From IMG/VR virus record IMGVR_UViG_3300019458_000020, positions 186,001-250,000 of that record: a stretch of 64,000 nt of DNA; one strand, given 5' to 3'. Positions 38,716-47,012 of this stretch are shown piece after piece. The notes beneath the pieces are model-generated. The model did no database searches, had not been told where the DNA came from, and worked only from the letters and a program-made list of their open reading frames with translations. The stretch comes from a virus. The position numbers and the translations under genes were made by a program. Every line of letters begins with the position of its first letter. The first letter of the stretch is position 1.

Positions 38716-39610
38716 CACATCCTGTAGTTGAAACAGGTTTCTCTGGGCTGTCGGCCCTGAGTTCTTTAGGCTGTTCTGAAACACTATCACCAATTGAGCT
38801 ACTGGCGTCATTTGATGGAGAAGATAACAGACTTTTTTTAGTTGTCAAGACGAATTTAGGTTCACCAATAGTAATTCTTGTAAACCTAAAGTTCTCATTA
38901 TTAAGAGTATCAATCAAATAATATTTGTCTTCATCAACAATGACAATGCCATCAAAAGATTTTAGAATATTTGTCTTGATTTTTTCGGCAAATGAGTCAT
39001 AAGTAAAGTTCTCAAAATCTATGGCATCAGAAAACCATTTGTCAAACTTAAATTCGTGTGAATGCTGTTTTAATTTGACAAGAAAATTACCTAATGCTCT
39101 TAATTTAGATTCATTTAATTCATTTGGTTTATCCATGATGCCAATTGCATTCCATTCGATTGTTAACTCATGAGAATAATAATGCGTCAATGCTCTGTCG
39201 ATAATATATAAGTTTTTTCTCAGACAAGTGATTTCGTTCATCGTGGCCGCATTATTATAAAAACGTATATCCTTTTTCTGTTCTTTGAATTCATATCGTT
39301 TGTTATCTATGATAGAATCACAGCCTGTTATTCTTTTGGCCTTTATAGATTGCGGTATAGTGAGCAAACACCAAGCTTCTCCACGTCCCATTTGATTACG
39401 TTTTATATGCTTGTGAATTAATTTCTCCAATTCAGAATGATTCTCATTGGTTTCTTTTACAAGTTCTTCTATGGAGTTAAATTGAGGGATTTCAGTTATG
39501 TTATATAACTGAAGTTCAGCAACAAGGTTGGATATTAAATCAGTACGTGAGAAACCCATCTTGGTTTCTAAACGGTCCTTGATGAAAGTATATAATTCTT
39601 CCGGCCCCAT
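38660..39610 (-). CDS. Hypothetical protein, 316 aa
   Basis: Central part has YEFKEQKKDIRFYN and strands that could form a nuclease-like alpha/beta fold (CDSIIDNKRYEFKEQK), but no full motif is seen. The C-terminal 50 residues are low complexity (Ser/Gly/Glu) and overlap the next gene. Located downstream of the helicase. Confidence 0.55.
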   Translation of the reverse strand: MGPEELYTFIKDRLETKMGFSRTDLISNLVAELQLYNITEIPQFNSIEELVKETNENHSELEKLIHKHIKRNQMGRGEAWCLLTIPQSIKAKRITGCDSIIDNKRYEFKEQKKDIRFYNNAATMNEITCLRKNLYIIDRALTHYYSHELTIEWNAIGIMDKPNELNESKLRALGNFLVKLKQHSHEFKFDKWFSDAIDFENFTYDSFAEKIKTNILKSFDGIVIVDEDKYYLIDTLNNENFRFTRITIGEPKFVLTTKKSLLSSPSNDASSSIGDSVSEQPKELRADSPEKPVSTTGCDGGNEAKRSHSGGCEAYG

Positions 39611-39672
39611 CACTGGGGACAAATAGATTACAAAATGCTCAATCTCAATTTATTTTAACAATTTGAGCTTTC

Positions 39673-41097
39673 TTATATACTTCTGCCCATCAGGAATCTG
39701 AAAAACTTCATTCCTTCAACCATGTCACCATCATTTAAAATACTCAGGTTGGTGATTTTAGAATTAAGACGATGACAAATTTGCTCTTCACGGGTTCCAG
39801 CAGCGAAGAGAATTCGTTGGTAACACTTTGTTAATCCACCTTGACGATGAATTCTGCCGAGAACTTGAAGTAATTGGATAGCGGAGTAATTTGGATTGAT
39901 GATTGTAGCACGGGGATGTTTACCGGTTAAATCATGAAGATTAATCGATTGCCCACCAGCAGCATTGTTAGCAATGATGATTCTTTTCCTGTCTGCATTG
40001 AAATCGGCAACGTCCTGAATTCTATCATTCACACTCTGCCCACCATAAATCAATCCAATCTTATCACGAAACTTTTTCTTGGAAGACAGACGGCGATTAA
40101 TCAATTCAATGGTATTTGTGAAGTTTACAAACACGCCAACAGACTTTCCTTCATCAAACAAGTCTTCAATCATTTCCAAAATTGTAGGCACCTTGAGCAA
40201 TTCAATTTCACGACGAGCTTTGATGATTACTGCCAAGATATGTTCGGCATACTTGGCTGTTTGTTCTTGAAGTCGAGCAATCTCATTTTCCATCCAGTCA
40301 TATCTGGCTTGAATCTTATCGGCGTTATCCATAGCGTATGCCTTGACAACGATTTGATTCTCTGGAAACAACGTACCCATTCCTTCACGGGTCAAACGAG
40401 ACGATATCTTTTGAGTATCAAACAGATTTGTGTGACACAACTTCATTTTGGCTTGTGCCTCTTTATCATCATTATCGAAATACTGTGCTCCCCATTTACC
40501 TACCCATTGAGCACCGTAATCAATACAAAAGTCATTGAAATCCGAAAGCTTATGGAGATTGACAGTATAACCAAACGCCTTCATCTCAAGAGGATTTGTG
40601 GCTTGAGTGGCAGACAACAGAAGACAACGATATCCTTGACGTTTCAAGGCAATCATCAATCCTGCATTAAGACTTGATGGACCTTTACACTTATGAGATT
40701 CATCCAAGATAACCAAACATCCTGGCGGCAGCTTCAATTCAGCAGTAAGAAACCTTTCCACCTTGTGCGTTTTCTTTGTGGAACGTATCAACACATCGTC
40801 GGCCTTTGGCTTCTTATACTTCAAATATTTGGTATTACCACGACAAAGCTTTTCGTAATTGATGATAATGGTTGGCTTCAATCCATACAAAGCCAATGTA
40901 GCAACCCAGTCAGGCATTACCATCTTCGGGCAAATAACAACGATTGGACAATTCATTCCCCTTGCGATACAAGAGGCGACGTGAGTTTTTCCACAACCTG
41001 TTTCCGACAAGTCAGCAGCCACACCATTAAGGTAAAGGCTGTCAATGAGAGTCATTGCATGGGCCTTTTGAGGGTCAAGAAGTCCGGTAAGATTCAT
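39673..41097 (-). CDS. SF2 helicase/translocase (SNF2-like)
   Basis: 474 aa. Walker A ETGCGKTH, motif Ia PIVVICPKMV, DEAH-type box VILDESHKC, motif III LLLSATQ, and in the second RecA domain VGVFVNF, IIIANNAAGGQSINL and motif VI QVLGRIHRQG. The order matches SNF2/UvsW-like phage helicases in recombination or replication fork handling. Leaderless: ATG 41097 is 8 nt after TATAAT. Confidence 0.85.
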   Translation of the reverse strand: MNLTGLLDPQKAHAMTLIDSLYLNGVAADLSETGCGKTHVASCIARGMNCPIVVICPKMVMPDWVATLALYGLKPTIIINYEKLCRGNTKYLKYKKPKADDVLIRSTKKTHKVERFLTAELKLPPGCLVILDESHKCKGPSSLNAGLMIALKRQGYRCLLLSATQATNPLEMKAFGYTVNLHKLSDFNDFCIDYGAQWVGKWGAQYFDNDDKEAQAKMKLCHTNLFDTQKISSRLTREGMGTLFPENQIVVKAYAMDNADKIQARYDWMENEIARLQEQTAKYAEHILAVIIKARREIELLKVPTILEMIEDLFDEGKSVGVFVNFTNTIELINRRLSSKKKFRDKIGLIYGGQSVNDRIQDVADFNADRKRIIIANNAAGGQSINLHDLTGKHPRATIINPNYSAIQLLQVLGRIHRQGGLTKCYQRILFAAGTREEQICHRLNSKITNLSILNDGDMVEGMKFFRFLMGRSI

Positions 41098-41105
41098 GTT
41101 CGGAG

Positions 41106-41133
41106 ATTATACTATCAATTAAGAGAATGTCAA
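41106..41133 (-). promoter_or_regulatory. Leaderless promoter of the helicase
   Basis: TTGACA, 16 bp, TATAAT on the minus strand, 8 nt from ATG 41097. Confidence 0.75.
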
Positions 41134-41136
41134 GCG

Positions 41137-41391
41137 TTAGTCATTGAAGACCACACACTCCACGAAAACACCTTGAACCGAAGTAACATATACCCACATT
41201 TGAAGTTCATTGTCTTCATCATCCGAACGAATTTCGAGGCCTTTGCCTGGCGGAAATTGACGATTCCACGGGTCAAGAAAACCATTCGCCATCAAGTCAG
41301 AATCCTCAGCAACGTATCGGCCAGTTGTCTCTGTAAAGGACCAGAGTTTATTCTTAATGGGATACTTCTTATTGATTTCAGTTGGTTTCAT
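41137..41391 (-). CDS. Hypothetical protein, 84 aa
   Basis: Not recognised. Acidic beta-rich. ATGA-coupled to the upstream gene. Confidence 0.5.
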   Translation of the reverse strand: MKPTEINKKYPIKNKLWSFTETTGRYVAEDSDLMANGFLDPWNRQFPPGKGLEIRSDDEDNELQMWVYVTSVQGVFVECVVFND

Positions 41392-41570
41392 TTTGAATCG
41401 GTGACTTCAACCGTTTCGATGGTTAAATCTTGAATGTCTGCCTTGTCTTTCAATTTTTTATCCAAACAATTCATATCCAACCGAACATTGTCCATGTATT
41501 CATCTAGATTCAAATCAGAATCGGCGGACAGAATCACGTTCACCGTCAGGGTAGCATAGATTTTTCTCAT
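41388..41570 (-). CDS. Hypothetical protein, 60 aa (leaderless)
   Basis: TTGCCA, 16 bp, TATATT, 6 nt, ATG 41570 (not the ATG two codons earlier). Acidic. Not recognised. Confidence 0.55.
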   Translation of the reverse strand: MRKIYATLTVNVILSADSDLNLDEYMDNVRLDMNCLDKKLKDKADIQDLTIETVEVTDSK

Positions 41571-41602
41571 AATCAAAATATATCACTTATTATCCATTTG
41601 GC

Positions 41603-41641
41603 AAAAAGAAAAGGGGAGGTTTTTAGCCTCCCCTTTTTGCT
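41603..41641. terminator. Bidirectional terminator
   Basis: AAAAGGGGAGG pairs with CCTCCCCTTTT around TTTTTAG; A-run on one side, T-run on the other. Confidence 0.8.
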
Positions 41642-41659
41642 TCCCAAGCCTGATTTCAA

Positions 41660-42091
41660 TTAGGCAGTCGCTTCAACAGCAATGCCTTCGGGAGCGGTGA
41701 CGATGACAGCCGGGGCGGGTGTCGGCTCAGCGGCGATAATCTCACCAGCGGGCAACGTCACAGCGGGCCTGACGGTAGCCGGAGCCAGAACAGCGGCCTT
41801 CTTGGCCGGCTTCGTGGTACGCTTGGCCTTGACCGGAGCGTTGGTCTTCAGCATGTAACGGAACGACGGGCGACCGACTTCTTTGGTCTTCAGGTCTTCC
41901 GAAAGACGGATGAGCGTCTTGGAAGCCACACCGGCCTCAATCTTGTTGCGAACGGTCAACTCACACACGTGCGGGTTGAGACTCACGACAGCGGCGATGG
42001 TGAAGGCGCCACGGGGGAACTTGATGACTTTGGCGGGAGCGCCAGGACCACGCTTGATTTCGGACTTCGTATTACGATTCTTGTTCTTCAT
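41660..42091 (-). CDS. GC-rich Ala/Pro-rich basic protein, 143 aa
   Basis: The N-terminal 80 residues are basic with an HTH-like middle (FTIAAVVSLNPHVCELTVRNKI), the C-terminal half is Lys/Ala/Pro-rich (TTKPAKKAAVLAP, EPTPAPAV), like histone-tail or nucleoid proteins. Codon choice is far more GC-rich than its neighbours, a sign of high expression or recent transfer. It has a long leader and a purine ribosome site, not a leaderless start. Confidence 0.6.
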   Translation of the reverse strand: MKNKNRNTKSEIKRGPGAPAKVIKFPRGAFTIAAVVSLNPHVCELTVRNKIEAGVASKTLIRLSEDLKTKEVGRPSFRYMLKTNAPVKAKRTTKPAKKAAVLAPATVRPAVTLPAGEIIAAEPTPAPAVIVTAPEGIAVEATA

Positions 42092-42137
42092 ATCAGTTTT
42101 CTTTCTACTAACGTTCTTTTTTTTGTTTGTTAATTCA

Positions 42138-42159
42138 TTGATTCAACTATTGAATCAAC
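42138..42159. promoter_or_regulatory. Palindromic operator candidate
   Basis: TTGATTCAA-CTA-TTGAATCAA, a 9-bp perfect inverted repeat upstream of the Ala/Pro-rich protein gene. Confidence 0.55.
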
Positions 42160-42266
42160 TTTCGATATACCATCATAATTCATTTCTATAAGAAGTCAAA
42201 CAGAATTTTCAAAATTTTCTACTTTTCTTTTCTGAAAGAATCTTTCGTACAAATAACGTTTTCGAC

Positions 42267-42294
42267 TTGACTTTTATAAAAAGTATGTTATAGT
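42267..42294 (+). promoter_or_regulatory. Promoter of conserved element B
   Basis: TTGACT, 16 bp, TATAGT. Confidence 0.65.
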
Positions 42295-42300
42295 ATTCAC

Positions 42301-42385
42301 GTTGATGAGGTCGTCCCGAGGAACGCCGGGGGCACCAAGAGTAGGGGACCAGGGGATCGTTATAAACTTTAACGTTAACCTATTT
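42301..42385 (+). ncRNA. Conserved intergenic element B
   Basis: GTTGATGAGGTCG, a stem, CACCAAGAGTAGGGGACCAG, GGATCG, then ACTTTAACGTTAACC. The longest match to element A. Confidence 0.55.
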
Positions 42386-42389
42386 AATA

Positions 42390-42422
42390 CAAAAAATCGC
42401 CAACCTTTCGATTGGCGATTGG
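42390..42422 (-). terminator. Terminator of gene 42439-42801
   Basis: Minus-strand AATCGCCAA/TTGGCGATT hairpin with loop containing TCGAAAGG, then TTTTTTG. Confidence 0.75.
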
Positions 42423-42438
42423 AATGACAGCCTCCGAA

Positions 42439-42801
42439 TCAATCCCACCAGATTCTATAAACAGGAATGTTTTGTCCACCGAAGTCAATCGTTCTCAAAT
42501 GACATTCATTCGCTTTGAGTGTATCCTTTAGAACACACGTATCCACTGTGATTGGAGAAATAACATACACACAAACCGATCCTTCCCTTGCCAAGATAAC
42601 CTTGGAACCATTCGGCAACCGATTGAGAAGTTCTGGCCGAAATGCGTTATATCTGACAACAGTTCGTTCCAAAATCTCAACAGCTACCGACACCGAACAA
42701 TATTCATTGGCACGAAAGTTAAGATTCCGTTCATGCTTAGTTCCATTACAATCGGAGTAAGCATTCCGAACATCACGAAGCAAAGTTTGATTTAATTTCA
42801 T
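42439..42801 (-). CDS. Hypothetical protein, 120 aa (leaderless)
   Basis: TTGACA, 16 bp, TAAACT, 6 nt, ATG. Alpha/beta soluble protein. Not recognised. Confidence 0.55.
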   Translation of the reverse strand: MKLNQTLLRDVRNAYSDCNGTKHERNLNFRANEYCSVSVAVEILERTVVRYNAFRPELLNRLPNGSKVILAREGSVCVYVISPITVDTCVLKDTLKANECHLRTIDFGGQNIPVYRIWWD

Positions 42802-42831
42802 GGTGAGAGTTTACTGTTTTTTATACAAATG

Positions 42832-43209
42832 TCAAGCAGGTTTCTTAAAGAAAGCTGCAGTTCGATCTTCAAACTCAGCCATTCTCTGTGCAACTTGTGT
42901 GGGAACCATTAACTTGTTTCCCTCTTGGAAAACACCAGGAAATGAATATCCATCCATGTAATCGATGAAAGCAACTTCCGTAAATCGCTTGTTGACTTTC
43001 AGAACGATATAATGGGCATAACCATCACAAACATTCCACTTCAGATGTTTTCCTGGCTTCAAACCCTTTCCAGCAATCTTCTGAAGGGTTTCAACCAATT
43101 GCCAAAGTTGTTCGTCGTATTCACGCCATTTACCATCGTGGAGATTGTCACGAGCAACACCAGCAAGACGATTGATTTCTGTAATTGTATCAGTAATGAG
43201 ATTTTTCAT
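42832..43209 (-). CDS. Hypothetical protein, 125 aa (leaderless)
   Basis: TTGCCA, 16 bp, TAAACT, 7 nt, ATG. Helical N-terminus, SH3-like middle (GKHLKWNVCDGYAHYIVLKV). Not recognised. Confidence 0.55.
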   Translation of the reverse strand: MKNLITDTITEINRLAGVARDNLHDGKWREYDEQLWQLVETLQKIAGKGLKPGKHLKWNVCDGYAHYIVLKVNKRFTEVAFIDYMDGYSFPGVFQEGNKLMVPTQVAQRMAEFEDRTAAFFKKPA

Positions 43210-43245
43210 AGAAAGGAGTTTACTATATTAAGGGTCAATGGCAAG

Positions 43246-43395
43246 TCAGACTTTCCATTTTCTATAACATTTTGTGCATTCGCAACGCCCACGTAAGATT
43301 GCTCTTCCAAAGATATTCCAATGACCACCATCACGAGAGAAATGATGTCCACGATGGAACAAAGTGCATTTGATTGTTTGCCAAATCTTTTTCAT
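43246..43395 (-). CDS. Zinc-ribbon-like protein, 49 aa
   Basis: ATGA-coupled to the upstream gene. Cys/His-rich (CTLFHRGHHF, CECTKCYRKW), like small phage zinc proteins. Confidence 0.5.
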   Translation of the reverse strand: MKKIWQTIKCTLFHRGHHFSRDGGHWNIFGRAILRGRCECTKCYRKWKV

Positions 43396-43703
43396 GCAAT
43401 CGGCTTCGGGTCACCACCAAAACAATCGTCAATCCAAGAATTGGCTTCTTCCCTCGGCGTTACTCCGTTATGGTCTGCCATCTCGTAAATGAATCCACGG
43501 TCATCCTGAGCAAAAAGATACTTTACCATATCCTTACGAGTCATCTTCTTTTTCGTAAAAATATATGTAGAGTCGTCACTTCCTTCCGTTGCTGGATTCA
43601 CATAAACAAAGATACCAGCAGACCGAAGAATCGGTGCAATCTCTTCAATTACCGAATCGGCAGATTCTTTCCAATCAAAGTTAAGTTCAATGGGGAATTT
43701 CAT
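43392..43703 (-). CDS. Hypothetical protein, 103 aa
   Basis: Not recognised. Basic helix in the middle (KKKMTRKDMVKYLF). ATGA-coupled on both sides. Confidence 0.5.
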   Translation of the reverse strand: MKFPIELNFDWKESADSVIEEIAPILRSAGIFVYVNPATEGSDDSTYIFTKKKMTRKDMVKYLFAQDDRGFIYEMADHNGVTPREEANSWIDDCFGGDPKPIA

Positions 43704-44092
43704 AGGTCATCAAGTGTGTGTTGTGGAGGAATCGTCACGTTATATTTTTCTTTCACGAATGACCGAACCACTTCACAATAACGTTGAACGTCTTTTTCAA
43801 GGTCCATCGTCAAGTCACTCATAAGAAACGGAATCAATTCACCACCAACATAATCGCCAGCCTCGTTTGTCAATTGAACAGGAATTGAATCTTCACATTC
43901 CCAAAATGGAGTTGCCCAAATGTAATCGAAATGGCCCTCTTTGGATTCTCCGACGGCGTTCCAACAAAGGCAACCGGTCATATCTTCCACCCAACAATGT
44001 TTGCTTTCCATGAAAGCAATTCGATGAATGAGAACATTGATGTAATCGTAAACCAAATCTTTGTAGTCAACAGCGTTTTCAGTAACGTTCAT
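43700..44092 (-). CDS. Hypothetical protein, 130 aa (leaderless)
   Basis: TTGACA, 16 bp, TAAACT, 6 nt, ATG. Acidic, Trp/Cys-containing. Not recognised. Confidence 0.55.
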   Translation of the reverse strand: MNVTENAVDYKDLVYDYINVLIHRIAFMESKHCWVEDMTGCLCWNAVGESKEGHFDYIWATPFWECEDSIPVQLTNEAGDYVGGELIPFLMSDLTMDLEKDVQRYCEVVRSFVKEKYNVTIPPQHTLDDL

Positions 44093-44141
44093 GGTGTGAG
44101 TTTACCGTTTTTTATAAAATTGTCAAGTGAATTTTATCGTT

Positions 44142-44405
44142 TCAAGGAAACAAGTAAAGTTCAGAATCAGGCACGGAACCTGTTGGACCTACGTAGTTTC
44201 CCCAACGGTCAGGCCACTCGGATTTATTAAATTCTGCTTCATCCGTTCCAACCATTTCATCATTGACATTGTAGTAACCACCAAACCAGAAGACTCTGAG
44301 ATATGGGGGATACGATGCATCTGGTTCAACATTAACCACTACGACCAATCTTTTGTGGCCTGTTTCGTCGAACCATTCCCAAATGCCTGGCTTGTCGGGC
44401 TTCAT
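44142..44405 (-). CDS. Hypothetical protein, 87 aa, DUF551-like
   Basis: KPDKPGIWEWFDETG resembles the start of the gene at 34604; the C-terminal half has Gly/Trp/Pro turns. No clear promoter directly upstream. Confidence 0.45.
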   Translation of the reverse strand: MKPDKPGIWEWFDETGHKRLVVVVNVEPDASYPPYLRVFWFGGYYNVNDEMVGTDEAEFNKSEWPDRWGNYVGPTGSVPDSELYLFP

Positions 44406-44449
44406 TTGTCAAGAAAAGCGTTTATATGATTTATTTATGCGCAATGGCA

Positions 44450-44764
44450 TTACTTTATCAAACCCAAGGCCCTCTTCTCTTCAGCCGTCAACTTCTTGAG
44501 AGCTTGAGTTCGGAGTTCAGCACGTTCGTTAATCTTTCGACGTTCATCACGTTCCTTGTGTTCTTTCCACCACGGTTGAAGGCCGGAAATCTGGTCGATG
44601 TTCAAAGGAACAATAACATTATTTTTCTCCAGAACCGTCATTACTTCACAAAGCAAATGAGTCACCAAATCCAATTCCTTTTTATATGGTTGAGTCAGTT
44701 TCTTGTTTGCAGCTTTCTTTGCAGCTGCAATTTCTTCAGGAGATTCGTAGTATTGACATGGCAT
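44450..44764 (-). CDS. Helical hypothetical protein, 104 aa
   Basis: Promoter TTGACA, 17 bp, TATAAT, then a 30-nt leader. Charged helical C-terminus (KEHKERDERRKINERAELR). Confidence 0.5.
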   Translation of the reverse strand: MPCQYYESPEEIAAAKKAANKKLTQPYKKELDLVTHLLCEVMTVLEKNNVIVPLNIDQISGLQPWWKEHKERDERRKINERAELRTQALKKLTAEEKRALGLIK

Positions 44765-44801
44765 AGATTTTATTTGTTAAATCAGTTGTGTGGATTATAC
44801 T

Positions 44802-45026
44802 TCAACTTTTTATATTTGTCAAACGAATAAGCGCTGCTTTCCTCTTATTATTCCAGCAACCCATACAAAGAATCGTAACACCGTCAGAATCAAGAAAAGA
44901 CATGTTCCCGATGCAATCCCAGTTATGAATAAGAGAATTGCAAACGTCACAACTCTCAACAAGGCCGCTGCCATTTGGAGCCACCTGCATGTCTTCTTCG
45001 AGAATCTTTGCATTGAATGCGTTCAC
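44802..45026 (-). CDS. Zinc-finger-like protein, 74 aa (GTG start)
   Basis: GTG 45026 overlaps the TGA of the upstream gene (GTGA). CDVC near residue 25 and CMGC near residue 55 form a possible zinc site. Confidence 0.5.
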   Translation of the reverse strand: MNAFNAKILEEDMQVAPNGSGLVESCDVCNSLIHNWDCIGNMSFLDSDGVTILCMGCWNNKRKAALIRLTNIKS

Positions 45027-45244
45027 TCCATAATATTACGAATAATATTAAGAATGTCAAACAGAATCATCCGACAAACCCTCATTTCCACTCTTTTCTT
45101 TCCGTGGTCAATCGATGCCAGAGCTTCATCCTCCGTCTCATATCTCATGGAATAGATTGTGCCTGTATTCAGATTCAAAACTCGCCATTCCTTCAGCCTG
45201 CCACAATAAACGGCTGTTTCGTATATCATTCTGTTCTTAGGCAT
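45023..45244 (-). CDS. Hypothetical protein, 73 aa
   Basis: Not recognised. Alpha/beta, basic C-terminus. Coupled downstream by GTGA. Confidence 0.5.
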   Translation of the reverse strand: MPKNRMIYETAVYCGRLKEWRVLNLNTGTIYSMRYETEDEALASIDHGKKRVEMRVCRMILFDILNIIRNIME

Positions 45245-45247
45245 AAT

Positions 45248-45439
45248 TCACATTTGTTCCCGTGGAGTCAACCCAACACGTTGCCGACTGCGATGATCCA
45301 CGATTTTCATACCAGAAAAACCGGCGTCAACAATTTCATTGGTCAATAATCCATGACCAACCTTGTTGTTAGCAAACCGGTTTCCACGCCAAGAGAAGTG
45401 GTTTTTGTATCTGTGAACAATGGTCTGTTTCTTATTCAT
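45248..45439 (-). CDS. Basic hypothetical protein, 63 aa (leaderless)
   Basis: TTGACT, 16 bp, TAGGGT, 7 nt, ATG. Basic, Asn/Arg-rich. Three nt before the next gene. Confidence 0.5.
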   Translation of the reverse strand: MNKKQTIVHRYKNHFSWRGNRFANNKVGHGLLTNEIVDAGFSGMKIVDHRSRQRVGLTPREQM

Positions 45440-45542
45440 GGCCTCAACCCTATCATTGAAATATATAAAGTCAAATAGTGCGACACTTTTTTATACTTCT
45501 TACTTGACAACATCAAACGAAAGTGTTATCGTGTTGCACACC

Positions 45543-45641
45543 GAAGATCCCCAAATTCCTGAATCCTATTGGCGTTTATGGAATACTGTGGCAGGCGATG
45601 AATGTATCACTCGGCATCCATTGCCGATGTTCCATGCTTAG
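45543..45641 (+). CDS. Possible short plus-strand ORF
   Basis: A promoter (TTGACA, 17 bp, TATCGT) precedes a short frame that ends in TAG 45639-45641 and overlaps the ATPase gene antisense. Its start is unclear. Possibly a false frame. Confidence 0.2.
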   Translation, partial: EDPQIPESYWRLWNTVAGDECITRHPLPMFHA

Positions 45642-46121
45642 GACATTCTTAAATCCTCGTATAACAATGGGATTGTGAACGGCAGCAATGATTTGGCATC
45701 CATTCTTCTCTGCCTTCCGAAAACAATCAACCAGAAAATGACATGACCGAATTGACAGTGCCATATCAGGCTCGTCCATGATAATCGTTTCATGCTTCCA
45801 CGTCTGAATTTCATCAATAATCTTCTTAACCATTTGACCATGAGACATCATTATACAAGCCAGTTGCGTCATTGTCTCAATTTTATGGCCAAGCCGAGGA
45901 TTATCCTTCTCAAAGTCAAACTCTCGAATGGCGTTGTTTCCATCGGTATCAAACTTGACAACATTCTTTCCCGCTGCGTGTCTTCCCATTATTAACTTCA
46001 ACAGACTGCTTTTACCTGTTCCTTGTTCTCCAACCAGAAGATTGACGCCAACATTAAAGTCAAAGGTTTCCCCTGCCTTCAATACTCGAAAGTCTTTCAG
46101 TATTTCCATTCGTTTCAACAT
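45576..46121 (-). CDS. Small ABC/SMC-type ATPase
   Basis: 181 aa. Walker A GEQGTGKSSLL, Walker B HETIIMDEPDMALS, H-loop IIAAVHNP. It has a single nucleotide-binding domain with no membrane or coiled-coil part. Similar stand-alone ATPases occur in phages with unknown partners. Its promoter (TTGACA, 16 bp, TATTGT, 12 nt) is divergent from element E. Confidence 0.7.
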   Translation of the reverse strand: MLKRMEILKDFRVLKAGETFDFNVGVNLLVGEQGTGKSSLLKLIMGRHAAGKNVVKFDTDGNNAIREFDFEKDNPRLGHKIETMTQLACIMMSHGQMVKKIIDEIQTWKHETIIMDEPDMALSIRSCHFLVDCFRKAEKNGCQIIAAVHNPIVIRGFKNVLSMEHRQWMPSDTFIACHSIP

Positions 46122-46166
46122 ATACGTGCGTCAACAATACTCCATAAAAATTCTTTGTCAAGTCGC

Positions 46167-46194
46167 TTGACATTTATATAAAAAATGGTAATTT
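46167..46194 (+). promoter_or_regulatory. Promoter of conserved element E
   Basis: TTGACA, 16 bp, TAATTT, back to back with the ATPase promoter. Confidence 0.55.
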
Positions 46195-46200
46195 CTTTCA

Positions 46201-46300
46201 CAATTTAAGAACGGATTCAAAAAGTGGCGGCGACACTAAAAGCCAGACTAACGGTAAAACGTGAAGGGTAGGGGACCGGCAGATCGATGCAGCTTGGCAC
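46201..46300 (+). ncRNA. Conserved intergenic element E
   Basis: Core GAAGGGTAGGGGACCGGCAG and GATCGATG at 46263-46289. It lacks the TTTAACGTTAA tail, so it is the most divergent of the five. Confidence 0.4.
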
Positions 46301-46451
46301 TGTATTGGCGTATATGGCGTTTCCTATTATTATTAGGTATTTCCCCTATCTCTTACAGGCGTCTTACATAACTTGTTGAAACACAACGCCATTTCTATAA
46401 CTTATTATCAAGGGTTTATACAATATTTATAATTATCACGAAATCAACGCT
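46301..46451. other. Gene-free stretch
   Basis: About 150 nt, downstream of element E, with no supported frame and no clear structure. Confidence 0.3.
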
Positions 46452-46610
46452 TTAGGCGTCTTTATCGTTAACTTTATCAATAACATCAAGATCCTCTTCA
46501 AGTTGCTCAGGACCCTCCACTTTTCCAGACATACCTACTCCCCGTGCAAGTAGCCAAGCAATTACATTGAGTAAAACGACAATAATAGCACCTAAGACTT
46601 TTAAGGACAT
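46452..46610 (-). CDS. Small membrane protein, 52 aa
   Basis: N-terminal helix (LGAIIVVLLNVIAWLLA) and an acidic tail (EQLEEDLDVIDKVNDKDA). ATG 46610. Role unknown. Confidence 0.55.
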   Translation of the reverse strand: MSLKVLGAIIVVLLNVIAWLLARGVGMSGKVEGPEQLEEDLDVIDKVNDKDA

Positions 46611-46633
46611 ATATTAATTTATTGATCAATTAC

Positions 46634-46668
46634 TCCAGGGTACTTTTCCCTGGGTACTTTTTTCTTTT
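46634..46668 (+). terminator. Hairpin with T-run
   Basis: CCAGGG/CCCTGG around TACTTTT then GTACTTTTTTCTTTTT. It would stop plus-strand transcripts such as one from element E. Confidence 0.6.
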
Positions 46669-46699
46669 TAGTACTTTTAAGCAATTAGCAGCAACAGCG

Positions 46700-46735
46700 T
46701 TCTGGGGAGGTACATAGGAGGGGAGCAATTCCAAA
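46700..46735. repeat. Partial palindromic repeat copy
   Basis: CTGGGGAGGTACATAGGAGGGG, a degenerate member of the family. Confidence 0.35.
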
Positions 46736-46787
46736 GCGCCAAAATATTTTCATATAAATAATTCTGATACGGAGATACGTATTTACA

Positions 46788-46868
46788 TTATTAAGTAAAA
46801 TTTTTACCGTGCCAGGAATTTCTGAAAGTAAAGAACGCACGGAGAGTCAGCATTTTTACTTAATACTT
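46788..46868. repeat. Long imperfect stem-loop
   Basis: ATTAAGTAAAA pairs with TTTTACTTAAT and, inside, CCGTGC with GCACGG. About 80 nt in all. No gene here; could be a protein-binding site or an RNA stem. Confidence 0.5.
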
Positions 46869-46937
46869 TTTATACAATTAGCTCTGTAGGGGACAAAATG
46901 GGGTGAAGTGGGTCATTGTGGTGCTTATGGGTCAGTC

Positions 46938-46995
46938 TTCAAAAGTTGGGGGGTACCCCCGCGTTGAAACCCTCTCTGTATATAGGGTGAGGGCT
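46938..46995. repeat. Palindromic repeat copy
   Basis: GTTGGGGGGTACCCCCG then TATATAGGGTGAGGG. Confidence 0.6.
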
Positions 46996-47012
46996 TTATT
47001 CCGTTGGACAAA

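Noticed and set aside
39934-41433. Long plus-strand frames opposite the helicase (247 and 246 codons)
   Set aside because: Antisense shadows of a strongly conserved helicase with no domain or promoter of their own.
28384-42385. Hammerhead ribozyme in the conserved elements (GATGAGG plus GAAA)
   Set aside because: The CTGATGA core, conserved GAAAC and cleavage triplet are not present together, and the GAAA stem occurs in one copy only.
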